In this document: piece after piece, positions 17,108 to 26,052 of the stretch
How positions within the stretch are numbered: the stretch's first letter is position 1
How the letters are laid out: each line of letters starts with the position of its first letter
Assembly (NCBI RefSeq): GCF_000344805.1
Contig: NC_020453.1
Location: forward strand, 6,481,001-6,545,000
DNA length: 64,000 nucleotides
Direction of reading: 5' to 3'
Source: Bradyrhizobium oligotrophicum S58
Lineage (GTDB): Bacteria > Pseudomonadota > Alphaproteobacteria > Rhizobiales > Xanthobacteraceae
Translations under genes and position numbers: made by a program
The notes under the pieces: generated by a model
What the model saw: the letters and a program-made list of their open reading frames with translations, nothing else
Databases searched by the model: none
What the model was told of the DNA's origin: nothing

Positions 17108-17749
17108 TCAGCGCAGCTTCGTTGCCTCGCGGGCGCGCTGCTCGATCGCAGCCCAGGCGCCGGCCTTGATGTCGGCCGCGGGGGCGATCCAGGAGCCGCC
17201 GATCGCAACCACCTTCTTGTGCGCGAGCCATTGCGCAGCGTTGCCGGCGTTGATGCCGCCGGTCGGGCAGAAGCGCACGTTCGGGAATGGCCCGGCCAGC
17301 GCATCCAGCGCGGCGAGCCCGCCGGCCGGCACCGCAGGGAAGAACTTCACCAGCTCATAACCTCGGGTCACGCAGGCGATCAGGTCGGACGCGGTCTGAA
17401 TGCCCGGCGCGAACGGCAGCTCGCCGGCATTGGCGGCGTCGAGCAAGCCGATCGACAGACCAGGGCTGATCGCGAAGGCGGCGCCGAGCCTGGCCGCACG
17501 CTCGTAGTCGGCCGGCGTCAGCACCGTGCCGATGCCGACGACGGCGTCCGCCACCTCGTTGATGATCGCGCGCGCGGCATCAAGCCCCGCCTGCGTTCGC
17601 AAGGTGATCTCGATGACCCGCAAGCCGCCAGCGACCAGCGCCCGCGCGAGCGGCACGGCATCCGCCGCGTCCTCGATCGTGATCACCGGAATCACCGGCG
17701 CCAGCGCGAACACGGCATCGAGCTTCGCGCGCTTGTCCAAATTGTTCAT
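17108..17749 (-). CDS. eda: 2-keto-3-deoxy-6-phosphogluconate / 4-hydroxy-2-oxoglutarate aldolase
   Basis: Protein of 213 residues (MNNLDKRAKLDAVFALAPVIPVITIED). The class I aldolase features are the Glu in IEITLRT, GIGTVLTP, and the Schiff-base lysine in YELVKFFPA, followed by RFCPTGGIN for phosphate binding. It splits KDPG into pyruvate and glyceraldehyde-3-phosphate. It is the last gene of the minus operon from 21.7 kb and follows KDG kinase, its substrate supplier. ATG 17749 shares one base with the kinase stop (TGATG). A GTG at 17752 is the alternative start. Confidence 0.93.
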   Translation of the reverse strand: MNNLDKRAKLDAVFALAPVIPVITIEDAADAVPLARALVAGGLRVIEITLRTQAGLDAARAIINEVADAVVGIGTVLTPADYERAARLGAAFAISPGLSIGLLDAANAGELPFAPGIQTASDLIACVTRGYELVKFFPAVPAGGLAALDALAGPFPNVRFCPTGGINAGNAAQWLAHKKVVAIGGSWIAPAADIKAGAWAAIEQRAREATKLR

Positions 17750-18693
17750 CACGCCTCGCTCATCGTCAGAATGTCCCGCGGCATCGCGGTGGCCGGGATC
17801 ACCGCGCCCGGCGCCATGATCACGGCGCCGGCGAGCCGGTGGCCGGCCAGCGCCGCCTTGCGGGGTGGCGCGCCATGGATGCGGGCGGCCAGATATCCGG
17901 CATTGAAGGAATCGCCCGCCGCCGTTGTGTCGATCGGCTTGAGCACCGCAGGCGGCGCGATGTCGACCAGCACACCATCGGCATGGATCAGGCAGCCACG
18001 CGCGCCGCGCTTGACGACGACCTCATTGACCCCGGCGTCCTTGAAACGACGCAGGCTGACGGAAGCATCGGCATCGCCGAACAGCATCTGCTCGTCCTCC
18101 AAGGTCGGCAGCGCGATGTCGACCAGCGGCAGGACGGCGCGGAACGCGCGTTGCGCCACCTCTCGGCTGGCCCAGCCGCGCGGCCGGTAGTTGCCGTCGA
18201 AGACCACGCGCGCGCCGCGCTTGCGCGCCACAGTCAAGAGCTCGCGCAGCTTGGCCTTGCCCGTCTCGCCATAGAGCGAGAGGCTGATGCCGGAGAGATA
18301 GATCCAGTCGAAGCGGGACAGCCGGTCGAGCATGTCGCGGTCGGCGCGATCGAACAGTTCGCGCGCCGGCGCGCGGTCACGCCAATACAGGAAGCTGCGC
18401 TCGCCCTTGGCATCGCGCTCGATCATGTACAGGCCGGGCACGCGGCCCTCGACCTTCAGCACCTCGGAGGTGTCGATGCCCTCGGCCTGCCAGGCCGCCA
18501 GCATCATTGCACTCAGGGGATCATCGCCGAGCGCGGTCACGTAGGAGGTGGGCACGCCGAGCCGCGCCAGATAGAGCGCCGTGTTGAGCGTGTCGCCGCC
18601 AAAGCCGCGCCGGAACAGCGAACCGTCCTCCTGCGCAAACTCCACCATGCACTCTCCGATGCAGGCGACTTTCATCGGCGTCAATCCATCCAT
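17749..18693 (-). CDS. kdgK: 2-keto-3-deoxygluconate kinase (PfkB family)
   Basis: Protein of 314 residues. The PfkB features are GFGGDTLNTALYLARLG near the N-terminus and DTTAAGDSFNAGYLAA with the catalytic Asp near the C-terminus. It phosphorylates KDG to KDPG for the adjacent aldolase. Candidate starts are ATG 18693 (MDGLTPMKVACIGE), which overlaps the previous stop as TGATG, and ATG 18675. It connects both the sugar-acid dehydratase in this operon and the hexuronate module at 24-31 kb with the Entner-Doudoroff pathway. Confidence 0.93.
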   Translation of the reverse strand: MDGLTPMKVACIGECMVEFAQEDGSLFRRGFGGDTLNTALYLARLGVPTSYVTALGDDPLSAMMLAAWQAEGIDTSEVLKVEGRVPGLYMIERDAKGERSFLYWRDRAPARELFDRADRDMLDRLSRFDWIYLSGISLSLYGETGKAKLRELLTVARKRGARVVFDGNYRPRGWASREVAQRAFRAVLPLVDIALPTLEDEQMLFGDADASVSLRRFKDAGVNEVVVKRGARGCLIHADGVLVDIAPPAVLKPIDTTAAGDSFNAGYLAARIHGAPPRKAALAGHRLAGAVIMAPGAVIPATAMPRDILTMSEA

Positions 18694-19724
18694 CAAAACG
18701 TCAAATGAACCTTCATCGACCGGCTTCGATCGCTGGCGAGCTCGAAGGCGGCGACCGCCTGCTCGAACGGCAGCACAGCCGAGATCAGCGGCTTGACGTC
18801 CAGCAGCCCCTCGCCCATCAGCCGCAGCGCCAGCTCGAATTCGCGGTCGAACCGGAAGGTGCCGCGCAATTGCAGCTCCTTCGTGACCAGCGTATTGACC
18901 GGCAAAGTCATTTCGCCGCCGAGCCCGAGCTGGACGATGACGCCGCCGGGCCTCATGACGTCGAGCGCGGACCGCAATGCGGCCTGGTTGCCGGACGCCT
19001 CGAACAGTACGTCGAATGTGCCCTTCCCGGCCCGCCACGGATCCAGCGCCGACGGCTCCGCTCCGACATTGAACGCATGGCTTGCACCGAGCGTGCGCGC
19101 CACCGCGAGCGGCGCGTCGGCGACATCGGTCACCACGATCTCGGCCGCGCCGCCAAAACGCGCCACCAGGATCGACAGCGCGCCGATCGGGCCACAGCCG
19201 GTCACCAGCACGCGCTTGCCGAGCAGCGAGCCGGCCTGGTGCGCGGCATGCAGACAGACCGACAGCGGCTCGGCCATCGCAGCTTCACTTGGCGACAGCG
19301 ACGGCGCGATGGGCACGGCCTGAGAGGCATCGACGGTGACGAATTCGCGGAAGCCGCCCTGCACATGCGGATCGCGCATCGCGCTGCCCATGAAGCGCAT
19401 GTCGAGGCACTGGTTGCGCAGCCCCTCGCGGCAATAGCTGCATTTGCCGCATGGCAGGCTCGGATTGACGGCGACGCGCGTGCCCTCGGCGAGACCGGTC
19501 ACGCCGGCGCCGACCGCGGCGATGACACCAGCGATTTCGTGCCCCAACGCCATCGGCTGCTTGATGCGCACGGTGCCGAAGCCGCCGTGATGATAATAGT
19601 GCAGATCCGAGCCGCAGATGCCGCCGGCCTCGATCTTGACCCGGACCTCGCCCGCTCCGGGCGCCGGGTCGGGAAAGCTGTCGATGCGCAGATCCCTGGG
19701 CGCATGAATTACGACGGCACGCAT
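18693..19724 (-). CDS. idnD: L-idonate 5-dehydrogenase-like zinc-dependent dehydrogenase
   Basis: Protein of 343 residues of the medium-chain dehydrogenase family. It has the catalytic-zinc motifs GICGSDLHYYHHGG and LGHEIAG, the four structural-zinc cysteines in CGKCSYCREGLRNQC, and the NAD loop VTGCGPIGAL. The HYYHHGGFG stretch is characteristic, as I recall, of L-idonate 5-dehydrogenases. Together with the following SDR (gluconate 5-dehydrogenase type) it would turn L-idonate into 5-ketogluconate and then D-gluconate. L-gulonate or another hexonate is possible. ATG 19724 begins MRAVVIHAP. Confidence 0.82.
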   Translation of the reverse strand: MRAVVIHAPRDLRIDSFPDPAPGAGEVRVKIEAGGICGSDLHYYHHGGFGTVRIKQPMALGHEIAGVIAAVGAGVTGLAEGTRVAVNPSLPCGKCSYCREGLRNQCLDMRFMGSAMRDPHVQGGFREFVTVDASQAVPIAPSLSPSEAAMAEPLSVCLHAAHQAGSLLGKRVLVTGCGPIGALSILVARFGGAAEIVVTDVADAPLAVARTLGASHAFNVGAEPSALDPWRAGKGTFDVLFEASGNQAALRSALDVMRPGGVIVQLGLGGEMTLPVNTLVTKELQLRGTFRFDREFELALRLMGEGLLDVKPLISAVLPFEQAVAAFELASDRSRSMKVHLTF

Positions 19725-19752
19725 GGCTGGTCCTTTCTCGTCCCGTCCGATC

Positions 19753-20520
19753 CTACATCGCCGCCAGCATGCCGCCATCGACATAGATGGTCTGGCCGTT
19801 GACGTAGGTGGAGGCATCAGAAGCCAGGAAGATCGCCGTGCCGACCAGTTCGTCGGGGCGGCCCCAGCGCTTGGACGGGATGCGCGACATTAACCAATTG
19901 TTGAAATCGGGATTGCTCATCAGTGCCTGGTTCATGTCGGTCAGCATGTAGCCCGGACCGATCGCATTGGCCTGGATGCCGTGCGCGGCCCATTCGACAG
20001 CCATGGCCTTGGTCAGATTGCGGATGCCGCCTTTGGCCGCAGTGTACGGCCCCACGGTGGGGCGCGCCAGCTCGCTCGCCAGCGAGCCGATATTGATGAT
20101 CTTGCCGCTCCCCCGCGGGATCATCCGCTTGGCCGCCTCGCGCCCGATCACGAAGGCGCCGGTGAGGTTGGTCTCGATGACGCGGCGCCACTCGTCGGTG
20201 GTGAACTCGACCAGCGGCTTGCGGTGCTGGATGCCGGCATTGTTGACGAGGATGTCGATCGCGATCCCCTCGGCATCGAAGCGCGCGAAGGCGCTGACGA
20301 CGGCATCCTCGTCGGTCACGTTGAAGGGACAGGCCTCGGCCTGATGGCCGGCGGCGCGGAATTCCTCCACCGCCGCCTGCGTGCGCGCGGGATCAGTACC
20401 GTTGATGACGAGCCGCGCGCCGGCCTTGGCAAAGCCCTCCGCGATGGCGCGGCCGAGGCCACGCGAGGACCCGGTCACCAGGGCGGTCTTGCCGGAGAGA
20501 TCGAAAAGCGACGTCGACAT
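19753..20520 (-). CDS. idnO: Gluconate 5-dehydrogenase-like SDR
   Basis: Protein of 255 residues (MSTSLFDLSGKTALVTGSSRGLG). The classical SDR features are TGSSRGLG for cofactor, NNAG, Ser in NIGSLASE, and YTAAK. The body, including RWGRPDELVGTAIFLASDASTYVNGQ, matches gluconate 5-dehydrogenases (5-ketogluconate reductases). It sits 28 bases before idnD. A GTG at 20532 overlapping the upstream stop as GTGA is an alternative start that would add four residues. Confidence 0.87.
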   Translation of the reverse strand: MSTSLFDLSGKTALVTGSSRGLGRAIAEGFAKAGARLVINGTDPARTQAAVEEFRAAGHQAEACPFNVTDEDAVVSAFARFDAEGIAIDILVNNAGIQHRKPLVEFTTDEWRRVIETNLTGAFVIGREAAKRMIPRGSGKIINIGSLASELARPTVGPYTAAKGGIRNLTKAMAVEWAAHGIQANAIGPGYMLTDMNQALMSNPDFNNWLMSRIPSKRWGRPDELVGTAIFLASDASTYVNGQTIYVDGGMLAAM

Positions 20521-20528
20521 GTTTTCAC

Positions 20529-21731
20529 TCACGCGTTGCTGCGGCGGACGGTCAGGTCGGAGCGCTCGAACACCGCGGGCAGCAGATCGACGCCGAGGCC
20601 CGGCCCTTCCATCGGATAGACGTAACCATCCTTGATCAGCGGCATCGTCGTGACAAGCTCGTTGTACCAGCCCTTGTAGAAGGCGCGCACCGATTCCTGG
20701 ATCAGGGTGTTGGGCTGGCTGAACGACATGTGCACCGCCGCGATGAAGCCGACCGGGCCGATGCAGTCATGCGGCGCAAACGGGCGGTGATAGGTTTCGG
20801 CCATCGCCGCGATCTTGCGCCCCTCGGTGAGACCGCCGGTCCAGCACAGGTCTGCCATGACCACATGCGCGGCGTCGCGGTCGAGCATGTCCTTGTAGGG
20901 GTAGCGCGAGCCGAGCGTCTCGCTCGCGGTGACCCAGACATGGGTCGAGCGGGCATATTCGGCCAGCGCCTGCGGTGAATTCATGCGGATCGGATCCTCG
21001 TACCAGGTCGGCTGATAGTCCTCCAGCACGCGAGCGATCTGCTTGGCGGTCGGCAGATTCCACAGCGAGTGGAACTCGACCATGATCTCCATCCGGTCGC
21101 CGACCGCGCGTCTGATCTTCTCGAACGGCGCGACGGCCTGCTTCATCTGCGCCGCCGTGATGTAGAGACCCTGGTTCTCCTGCGCCGCCGGATCGAACGG
21201 CCAGATCTTCATCGCCGAGATCCCGCTTTCGAGCAGGCTCTCGGCGAGTTGGTCGGCGCGGTTCATGAAGCCGTCGAGGTCCTCATACTGGCTGTCCGTC
21301 CCGAGGCTCCAGTTGGAGACTGGGCTGATATTGGTCGAGCGCACGTAGCGCGTGCCGGCGCAGGTGTTGTAGATGCGCTGCTTGTCACGGCAGAGGCCGC
21401 CGAGCATCTGGTGCACCGGCTGGCCGCACACCTTGCCGAACAGATCCCACAGCGCGATGTCGATCGCGGAGGCCGCGCGATATTCGACGCCGGTGGACGA
21501 TTGCGCCATCGGCAGGTTCAGCATGTCGCGGTGGATGGCCTCGATCCGCAGCGGATCGCGTCCGAGCAGGCGACCGGCAAAGGTGTCGTGAATCTGGGCT
21601 TCGACGGCGCCGGCGCCGTAGAACGTCTCTCCAAGCCCGATCACGCCGGCATCGGTGTGGACGCGGACCCAGATGACGTTGGCGAATTCTTCCGTTCGCA
21701 ATGTCTCGATCGCGGTGATCTTCACGCTCAT
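20529..21731 (-). CDS. Enolase-superfamily sugar-acid dehydratase (mandelate racemase subgroup)
   Basis: Protein of 400 residues. The N-terminal capping domain is followed by a barrel with the likely acid/base motif AMKIWPFD, metal ligands in MVEFHSLWNL, WYEDPIRM and TASETLGSR, and the C-terminal FAPHDCIGPVG His-Asp. The set resembles mannonate/galactonate/gluconate dehydratases of the family. It would convert an aldonate into a 2-keto-3-deoxyaldonate for the KDG kinase downstream. Which aldonate cannot be told; the idonate/gluconate enzymes next to it make gluconate or an epimer plausible. It is the first gene of the operon, with GGGAGGAG just before ATG 21731. Confidence 0.8.
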   Translation of the reverse strand: MSVKITAIETLRTEEFANVIWVRVHTDAGVIGLGETFYGAGAVEAQIHDTFAGRLLGRDPLRIEAIHRDMLNLPMAQSSTGVEYRAASAIDIALWDLFGKVCGQPVHQMLGGLCRDKQRIYNTCAGTRYVRSTNISPVSNWSLGTDSQYEDLDGFMNRADQLAESLLESGISAMKIWPFDPAAQENQGLYITAAQMKQAVAPFEKIRRAVGDRMEIMVEFHSLWNLPTAKQIARVLEDYQPTWYEDPIRMNSPQALAEYARSTHVWVTASETLGSRYPYKDMLDRDAAHVVMADLCWTGGLTEGRKIAAMAETYHRPFAPHDCIGPVGFIAAVHMSFSQPNTLIQESVRAFYKGWYNELVTTMPLIKDGYVYPMEGPGLGVDLLPAVFERSDLTVRRSNA

Positions 21732-21789
21732 CTCCTCCCGCCGTTTTGCTCGTATTGGACCGTTGGGCCGACGCCAGCCATACGCTCTC

Positions 21790-21805
21790 TTGTAATATAT
21801 CACAA
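21790..21805. promoter_or_regulatory. Candidate GntR operator in the divergent promoter region
   Basis: TTGTAATATATCACAA is a 16-bp near-perfect palindrome (two symmetric mismatches) lying between the divergent dehydratase gene and the GntR gene. It sits in the only AT-rich part of the 148-base gap. The TTGT...ACAA form is usual for FCD-type GntR sites. It is the best candidate site for the regulator encoded at 21880. Confidence 0.5.
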
Positions 21806-21879
21806 TATGTTTAAGGTGACCGCCGTGCCGCGCCGAAGACGTGGCCTGGGGATATCAGGGAAACACCAGGGGGACACGC

Positions 21880-22632
21880 ATGGCGCGCCGCAAAGCCTCG
21901 CTGAAGGCGGTGACCGAGGACGACGCGCCCAGGCAGAACCGGGTCAATCTGTTCGAGCTTGCCTATCAGCGGATCGAGGATCTGCTTGTCAATTGCGAGC
22001 TCAAGCCGGGCCGCCTGCTCACGGTCCTGGACCTGCAGAGCATCACCGGCTGCGGCCGCACGCCGGTGCACAGCGCCGTCAATCTGCTGGCCGCCGACAC
22101 GCTGATCCTGATCCGGCCGCGCCACGGCCTGCAGATCGCGCCGATCGATCTGGCGCGCGAGCGCCTGCTGCTCGGACTGCGACGCGACATGGAGCGGTTC
22201 GTGATCCGCCTTGCCGCCGAGCGCGCCTCGCTGTCCCACCGCAACCAGATGCTGCACATCGAGCGCCTGCTGCGTGAACGGCGTTCGACGTTGTCGATCG
22301 ACGAGTTCAACAAGCTCGACCGCAGGATCGACGCGCTGATCCTCGCCGCGAGCGGGGAACCTTTCCTGACCCATACGATGCGGCCGCTGCACACGATCTA
22401 CCGCCGCATCGGCTTCATCTATCACCGCCTGCTCGCCGATCATGCCGATCTGACTGGAACCATCGACCGCCACGTCGCCATTCTCAACACCGTCGCCAAC
22501 CGGCATGCGGAGCGCGCCGTCACAGCGAGCGATGCGTTGATCGATTTCATGGGCCAGATGTTCGAGGACATGGAAGCCGGCATCGATCCCCGCCTGCTCG
22601 ACTGCAGCATCGAGCCGCTACCGGGCGCCTGA
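21880..22632 (+). CDS. GntR-family transcriptional regulator
   Basis: Protein of 250 residues. Residues about 15-80 form a GntR winged helix (LAYQRIEDLLVNCELKPGRLLTVLDLQSITGCGRTPVHSAVNLL, given in part: LQSITGCGRTPVHSAVNLL). A helical FCD-like effector domain follows, though the canonical metal His residues are less clear (DRRIDALILAASGEPF). ATG 21880 has AGGGGGA 4 bases upstream; a GTG at 21841 would add 13 residues. It is divergent from the dehydratase-idnOD-kdgK-eda operon and precedes an MFS transporter by 33 bases, so it probably controls both. Confidence 0.85.
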   Translation: MARRKASLKAVTEDDAPRQNRVNLFELAYQRIEDLLVNCELKPGRLLTVLDLQSITGCGRTPVHSAVNLLAADTLILIRPRHGLQIAPIDLARERLLLGLRRDMERFVIRLAAERASLSHRNQMLHIERLLRERRSTLSIDEFNKLDRRIDALILAASGEPFLTHTMRPLHTIYRRIGFIYHRLLADHADLTGTIDRHVAILNTVANRHAERAVTASDALIDFMGQMFEDMEAGIDPRLLDCSIEPLPGA

Positions 22633-22665
22633 CACTTCATCGCGACAACATACGGGAGGAACGAC

Positions 22666-24036
22666 ATGTCCATAACGACCGCGGACGCGCCACATCAGGT
22701 GGCGATCGATGGCGCCGTGCGCCATCTGGTTCAGAACTACAGCCCGAAAGGCAGCCGTGTCGGCTGGCTGATGATGGCCTCGATCCTGGTCGAGGCCTGG
22801 GATCTCTACTCGATCGCCTTCGTGCTGATCTTCATCAAGGAGCAGTACAATCCCGGCGCGCTGGAACTCGGCCTCGCTGCAGCCGGCACGCAGGGCGGCG
22901 CCCTGGTCGGTGCGCTGCTCGGCGGCTGGTTGTCCGACAAGATCGGCCGCCGCTGGATGTTCCTGGGGACGATGACGATGTTCGTCGTGCTCGCGCTGGC
23001 GCAGGCCTTCGTGCCCAACATGACCTGGCTGATCGTCGTGCGCTTCCTGCTCGGCGTCCCGCTCGGCAGCGACATCTCGACCGGCTACACCTACATCATG
23101 GAGTCGATGGCCAAGGGCGAGCGCGAGGTGATGGGCAACCGCTGGCAGTTCATGTTCGCCGTCGGAGAAGTCCTGACCCTCGGCGTCATCGCGATCTTCA
23201 TCGTCGCCGAAATCAACCACGAAACCTTGTGGCGGGTCACGCTCGGCCTCGGCGCGGTGCCGGCGCTCATCATCCTGTTCCTGCGCCATGACGTCCCCGA
23301 AACCGCCGTGTGGCTGGTGCAGCACGGCCGCTTCCGCGAAGCCAAGGCGGTGGCCCGGGACATGTACAATGACGACCTCGCGATGCTGCCGGACCAGGAC
23401 GCCGTGGTGCCGAAGCCGCAGCCGCTCAGCTTCCTGGCCGATTTGCGCAAGGACCCGATCCGCTGGCGCGCCACGCTCTATGGCTGGATCGCCTGCTTCG
23501 CCCAGGCGAGCGAGTTCTCGACCTTCGCGTTCTACCTGCCGGTCATGTTCGCCATGGTCGGCGTCTCCAGCCTGCTCGGCAACAACCTGGTCACGATGGC
23601 GCTGTTCAGCTTCGCCGCGATCTCCGGCTGGGTCGGGCCGCTGCTGACGCCGAAGATCGGCCATCGCGGCATCGGCATTGCCGGCTTTTCCATCGTACTG
23701 GTGTCACTGCTGGTCGCCGCGGGCGCGCTGTATACCGACCACAAATACATCCTGCCATTTGCGGCGGCCGGCATGTTGTGGGGCCATTACTGGGATGCGT
23801 CGAACTGCATGACGATTCCGACCATGGTGGCCAAGCCGAAATATCGCGGCACCGCGAGCGGCTTCGCCTACATGTTCGTCAAGCTGCCGTCGTTCCTGGC
23901 GATCTTCCTGTTCCCGTCCTTGTTCGGGGCGATCGGCCAGGCCAACGCAACCTTGTTCGTCGCGATCTTCCCGCTGATCGGGCTGCTCGCCGCGATCTTC
24001 ATCCTGCCGGAAGTCTACGGCTACGAGCACGATTGA
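22666..24036 (+). CDS. MFS sugar or sugar-acid transporter
   Basis: Protein of 456 residues with about 12 membrane helices. It carries the MFS loop motif GGWLSDKIGRRWM after helix 2 and RFLLGVPLGSDISTGYTYIME in helix 4, as in the sugar-porter/metabolite-proton symporter group. GGGAGGA lies 8 bases before ATG 22666. Context next to the GntR gene and the aldonate-catabolic operon suggests import of an aldonate or a related acid. Substrate is not determinable from sequence. Confidence 0.87.
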   Translation: MSITTADAPHQVAIDGAVRHLVQNYSPKGSRVGWLMMASILVEAWDLYSIAFVLIFIKEQYNPGALELGLAAAGTQGGALVGALLGGWLSDKIGRRWMFLGTMTMFVVLALAQAFVPNMTWLIVVRFLLGVPLGSDISTGYTYIMESMAKGEREVMGNRWQFMFAVGEVLTLGVIAIFIVAEINHETLWRVTLGLGAVPALIILFLRHDVPETAVWLVQHGRFREAKAVARDMYNDDLAMLPDQDAVVPKPQPLSFLADLRKDPIRWRATLYGWIACFAQASEFSTFAFYLPVMFAMVGVSSLLGNNLVTMALFSFAAISGWVGPLLTPKIGHRGIGIAGFSIVLVSLLVAAGALYTDHKYILPFAAAGMLWGHYWDASNCMTIPTMVAKPKYRGTASGFAYMFVKLPSFLAIFLFPSLFGAIGQANATLFVAIFPLIGLLAAIFILPEVYGYEHD

Positions 24037-24045
24037 CAAGAAAGT

Positions 24046-24072
24046 GCGGAGCCGCCGACGACGCGGCTCCGC
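24046..24072. terminator. Bidirectional hairpin terminator between MFS gene and uxuA
   Basis: A perfect 10-bp stem, GCGGAGCCGC with GCGGCTCCGC and a 7-base loop, lies between two convergent stops. In the minus direction it is followed by ACTTTCTTG, in the plus direction by CCTTCTCTC, so both T-tracts are weak. Placement between convergent genes supports a shared terminator. Confidence 0.65.
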
Positions 24073-24079
24073 CCTTCTC

Positions 24080-25276
24080 TCACACCGGCAAGCGGTTGAT
24101 GGCCGCGACCGCGGTCATCACGCCGCGGATCTCGGCAAGGCCCTTGAGCCGGCCGACGAGAGGATAGCCGGGATGCGTGCCGCGGCCGATGTCGTCGGCC
24201 AGCTCATGGCCGTGATCGGGACGGAACGGGATCCGCCAGTCCGGCTCGCCCTCGGCCTTGCGGCGGGCCTGCTCCTTCAACAAGGTCGTCACCACCGCGA
24301 CCATGTCGACGTCGCCGCGCAGATGCTCGGCCTCCATGAATGAGCCGTCCAGCATCTTGGTGACGTTGCGCAAGTGCACGAAGCGGATGTGCGCGGCAAA
24401 ACGTTCGGCCAGCGCCGGCACGTTGTTGTGGCCGCCGGCGCCGAGCGCGCCGGTGCAGAAGGTGAGGCCGTTGGCCTTCGACGGGGCGGCATCGACGATG
24501 AATTGCAGATCGTCGGCGCTCGAGACCACGCGCGGCAGCCCGAAGAGGTCACGCGGCGGATCGTCGGGATGGACGCAGAGGCTGACGCCGCATTCCTCCG
24601 CCGTTGGCGCCACCTCGCGCAGGAAACGCGCGTAGTTGGCGCGCAGCTCGGCATGGCCGATGCCGCGATATTTGTCCAGCATGCGGCGCAGGCCGGGCAC
24701 GTCGTACCGATCATAGGCGCCGGGTAATCCCGCCATGATGGTCGCGAGCAGGCGGTCCTTGTCGGACAAGGACGCCTGCGCCACCCAGGCCTTGGCGCGG
24801 TCAAGCACGTCGGCGGAGAACTCCGCCTCGGCACCCGGCCGCTGCAGGATGTAGCAGTCGAACGCGGCGAGACGGTCGAGATCGAAGCGCAGCGCGGTCG
24901 AGCCGCCGGGCAGGCGGAAGGCGAGCTCGGTGCGGGTCCAGTCCAGCACCGCCATGAAATTGTAGCAGACGGTCGTGACGCCGCAGGCGGCGAGATTGCG
25001 CAGCGACTGCCGGTAATTGTCGAACAGCTCCGTGAGGTCGCCCTCGCCGAGCTTGATCGCCTCCGACACCGGCAGGCTCTCGACCACGCTCCAGCGCAGC
25101 CGCAGCGACGAGTCGCCTTCGATCAGGCCGATGCGCTTGACGATCTCGTCCGTGCTCCACACCACGCCATAGGGGATGTGATGCAGCGCCGTCACGATGC
25201 CGGTGGCGCCGGTCTGGCGCACCTGCGGCAGGGTGATGGGATCATCCGGTCCGAACCATCGCCACGTCTGTTCCAT
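24080..25276 (-). CDS. uxuA: Mannonate dehydratase
   Basis: Protein of 398 residues of the UxuA TIM-barrel family (MEQTWRWFGPDDPITLPQVRQ). Family residues are visible in TALHHIPYGVVW, CVHPDDPPRDLFGLPR, FCTGALGA, RFVHLRNV and FRPDHGHEL. It dehydrates D-mannonate to KDG in glucuronate catabolism. ATG 25276 has GAGAGG 8 bases upstream; a GTG three codons earlier is less well placed. It is downstream of the GntR gene and TRAP transporter on the same strand. kdgK and eda at 17-18.7 kb can use its product. Confidence 0.94.
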   Translation of the reverse strand: MEQTWRWFGPDDPITLPQVRQTGATGIVTALHHIPYGVVWSTDEIVKRIGLIEGDSSLRLRWSVVESLPVSEAIKLGEGDLTELFDNYRQSLRNLAACGVTTVCYNFMAVLDWTRTELAFRLPGGSTALRFDLDRLAAFDCYILQRPGAEAEFSADVLDRAKAWVAQASLSDKDRLLATIMAGLPGAYDRYDVPGLRRMLDKYRGIGHAELRANYARFLREVAPTAEECGVSLCVHPDDPPRDLFGLPRVVSSADDLQFIVDAAPSKANGLTFCTGALGAGGHNNVPALAERFAAHIRFVHLRNVTKMLDGSFMEAEHLRGDVDMVAVVTTLLKEQARRKAEGEPDWRIPFRPDHGHELADDIGRGTHPGYPLVGRLKGLAEIRGVMTAVAAINRLPV

Positions 25277-25311
25277 GTCGTCCACCTCTCAAAAACAATG
25301 TCGACGTCCGA

Positions 25312-26034
25312 TCAGCGCCGCCGTCGCGCCCGCGTGCGCGGCTCGGCCTCAGCCAGCTCCTCCTGACGCGCAAAGATGCCGTCGGCGCGGCGGAAGACCT
25401 CGCGCAGATGGCGCCGCATCGCGGCGACCGCCTGGGCCTCGTTGCAGGCCGCCAGCCCGTCCAGGATCTCCTGATGCTGCGCGATCAGGAGCGGAATATG
25501 GCCGGCGTCCTCGATCAAGGTCAGATGACGGACCCGGTCGAAATGGACTTTGGTTTGGCGGATCACCTGCCAGACATGCGGATGGCGGCTGGTGCGGGCG
25601 ATGGTCTGGTGGAACGCCTCGTCATGGGCGTAGAACTCCGCCGGCGTCGCCGCCGCCTTCTGCTTCTCGATCAGATCGTTCAACTCGCGCAGCGCCGTCG
25701 CATCGATGTAGCGCACGGCCTCGGCAACCAGCGCGCATTCCAGATGCTCGCGAATGAACTGAGCTTCGCCGAAGGCCTCGCGCGATACTGGCGCCACCAC
25801 GCTGCCGCTCTGCGGATAGATGCGCACGAGGTCGACATCGGCAAGCTTGATCAGCGCCTCGCGCACCGGGGTGCGGCTGACGCCGAGCCGCTCGCACAAA
25901 TCGAGCTCGGCCATCGGCGTCCCCGGCGGCAGCGCGCCGGAAACGATGTCCTCGAGCAGCCGTTCATAGACCTGGTCGGCGAGCCGGCCGGCCTTGCCAT
26001 CCATTTTCGTGAGACGTGTCAGATCGTCATCCAT
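25312..26034 (-). CDS. GntR-family (FCD) regulator of the hexuronate genes
   Basis: Protein of 240 residues. The winged helix (GTPMAELDLCERLGVSRTPVREALIKLADVDL, about residues 35-75) is followed by an FCD domain with the metal-binding pattern YAHDEAFHQTIARTSRHP and LLIAQHQEILDGL, and an Arg-rich tail. It lies between the TRAP transporter and uxuA on the same strand and likely represses the module until a hexuronate intermediate binds. The GGATACC/GGTATC elements near 29.05-29.11 kb are candidate sites. Confidence 0.88.
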   Translation of the reverse strand: MDDDLTRLTKMDGKAGRLADQVYERLLEDIVSGALPPGTPMAELDLCERLGVSRTPVREALIKLADVDLVRIYPQSGSVVAPVSREAFGEAQFIREHLECALVAEAVRYIDATALRELNDLIEKQKAAATPAEFYAHDEAFHQTIARTSRHPHVWQVIRQTKVHFDRVRHLTLIEDAGHIPLLIAQHQEILDGLAACNEAQAVAAMRRHLREVFRRADGIFARQEELAEAEPRTRARRRR

Positions 26035-26052
26035 GGCGGCACTCTATCCGAT

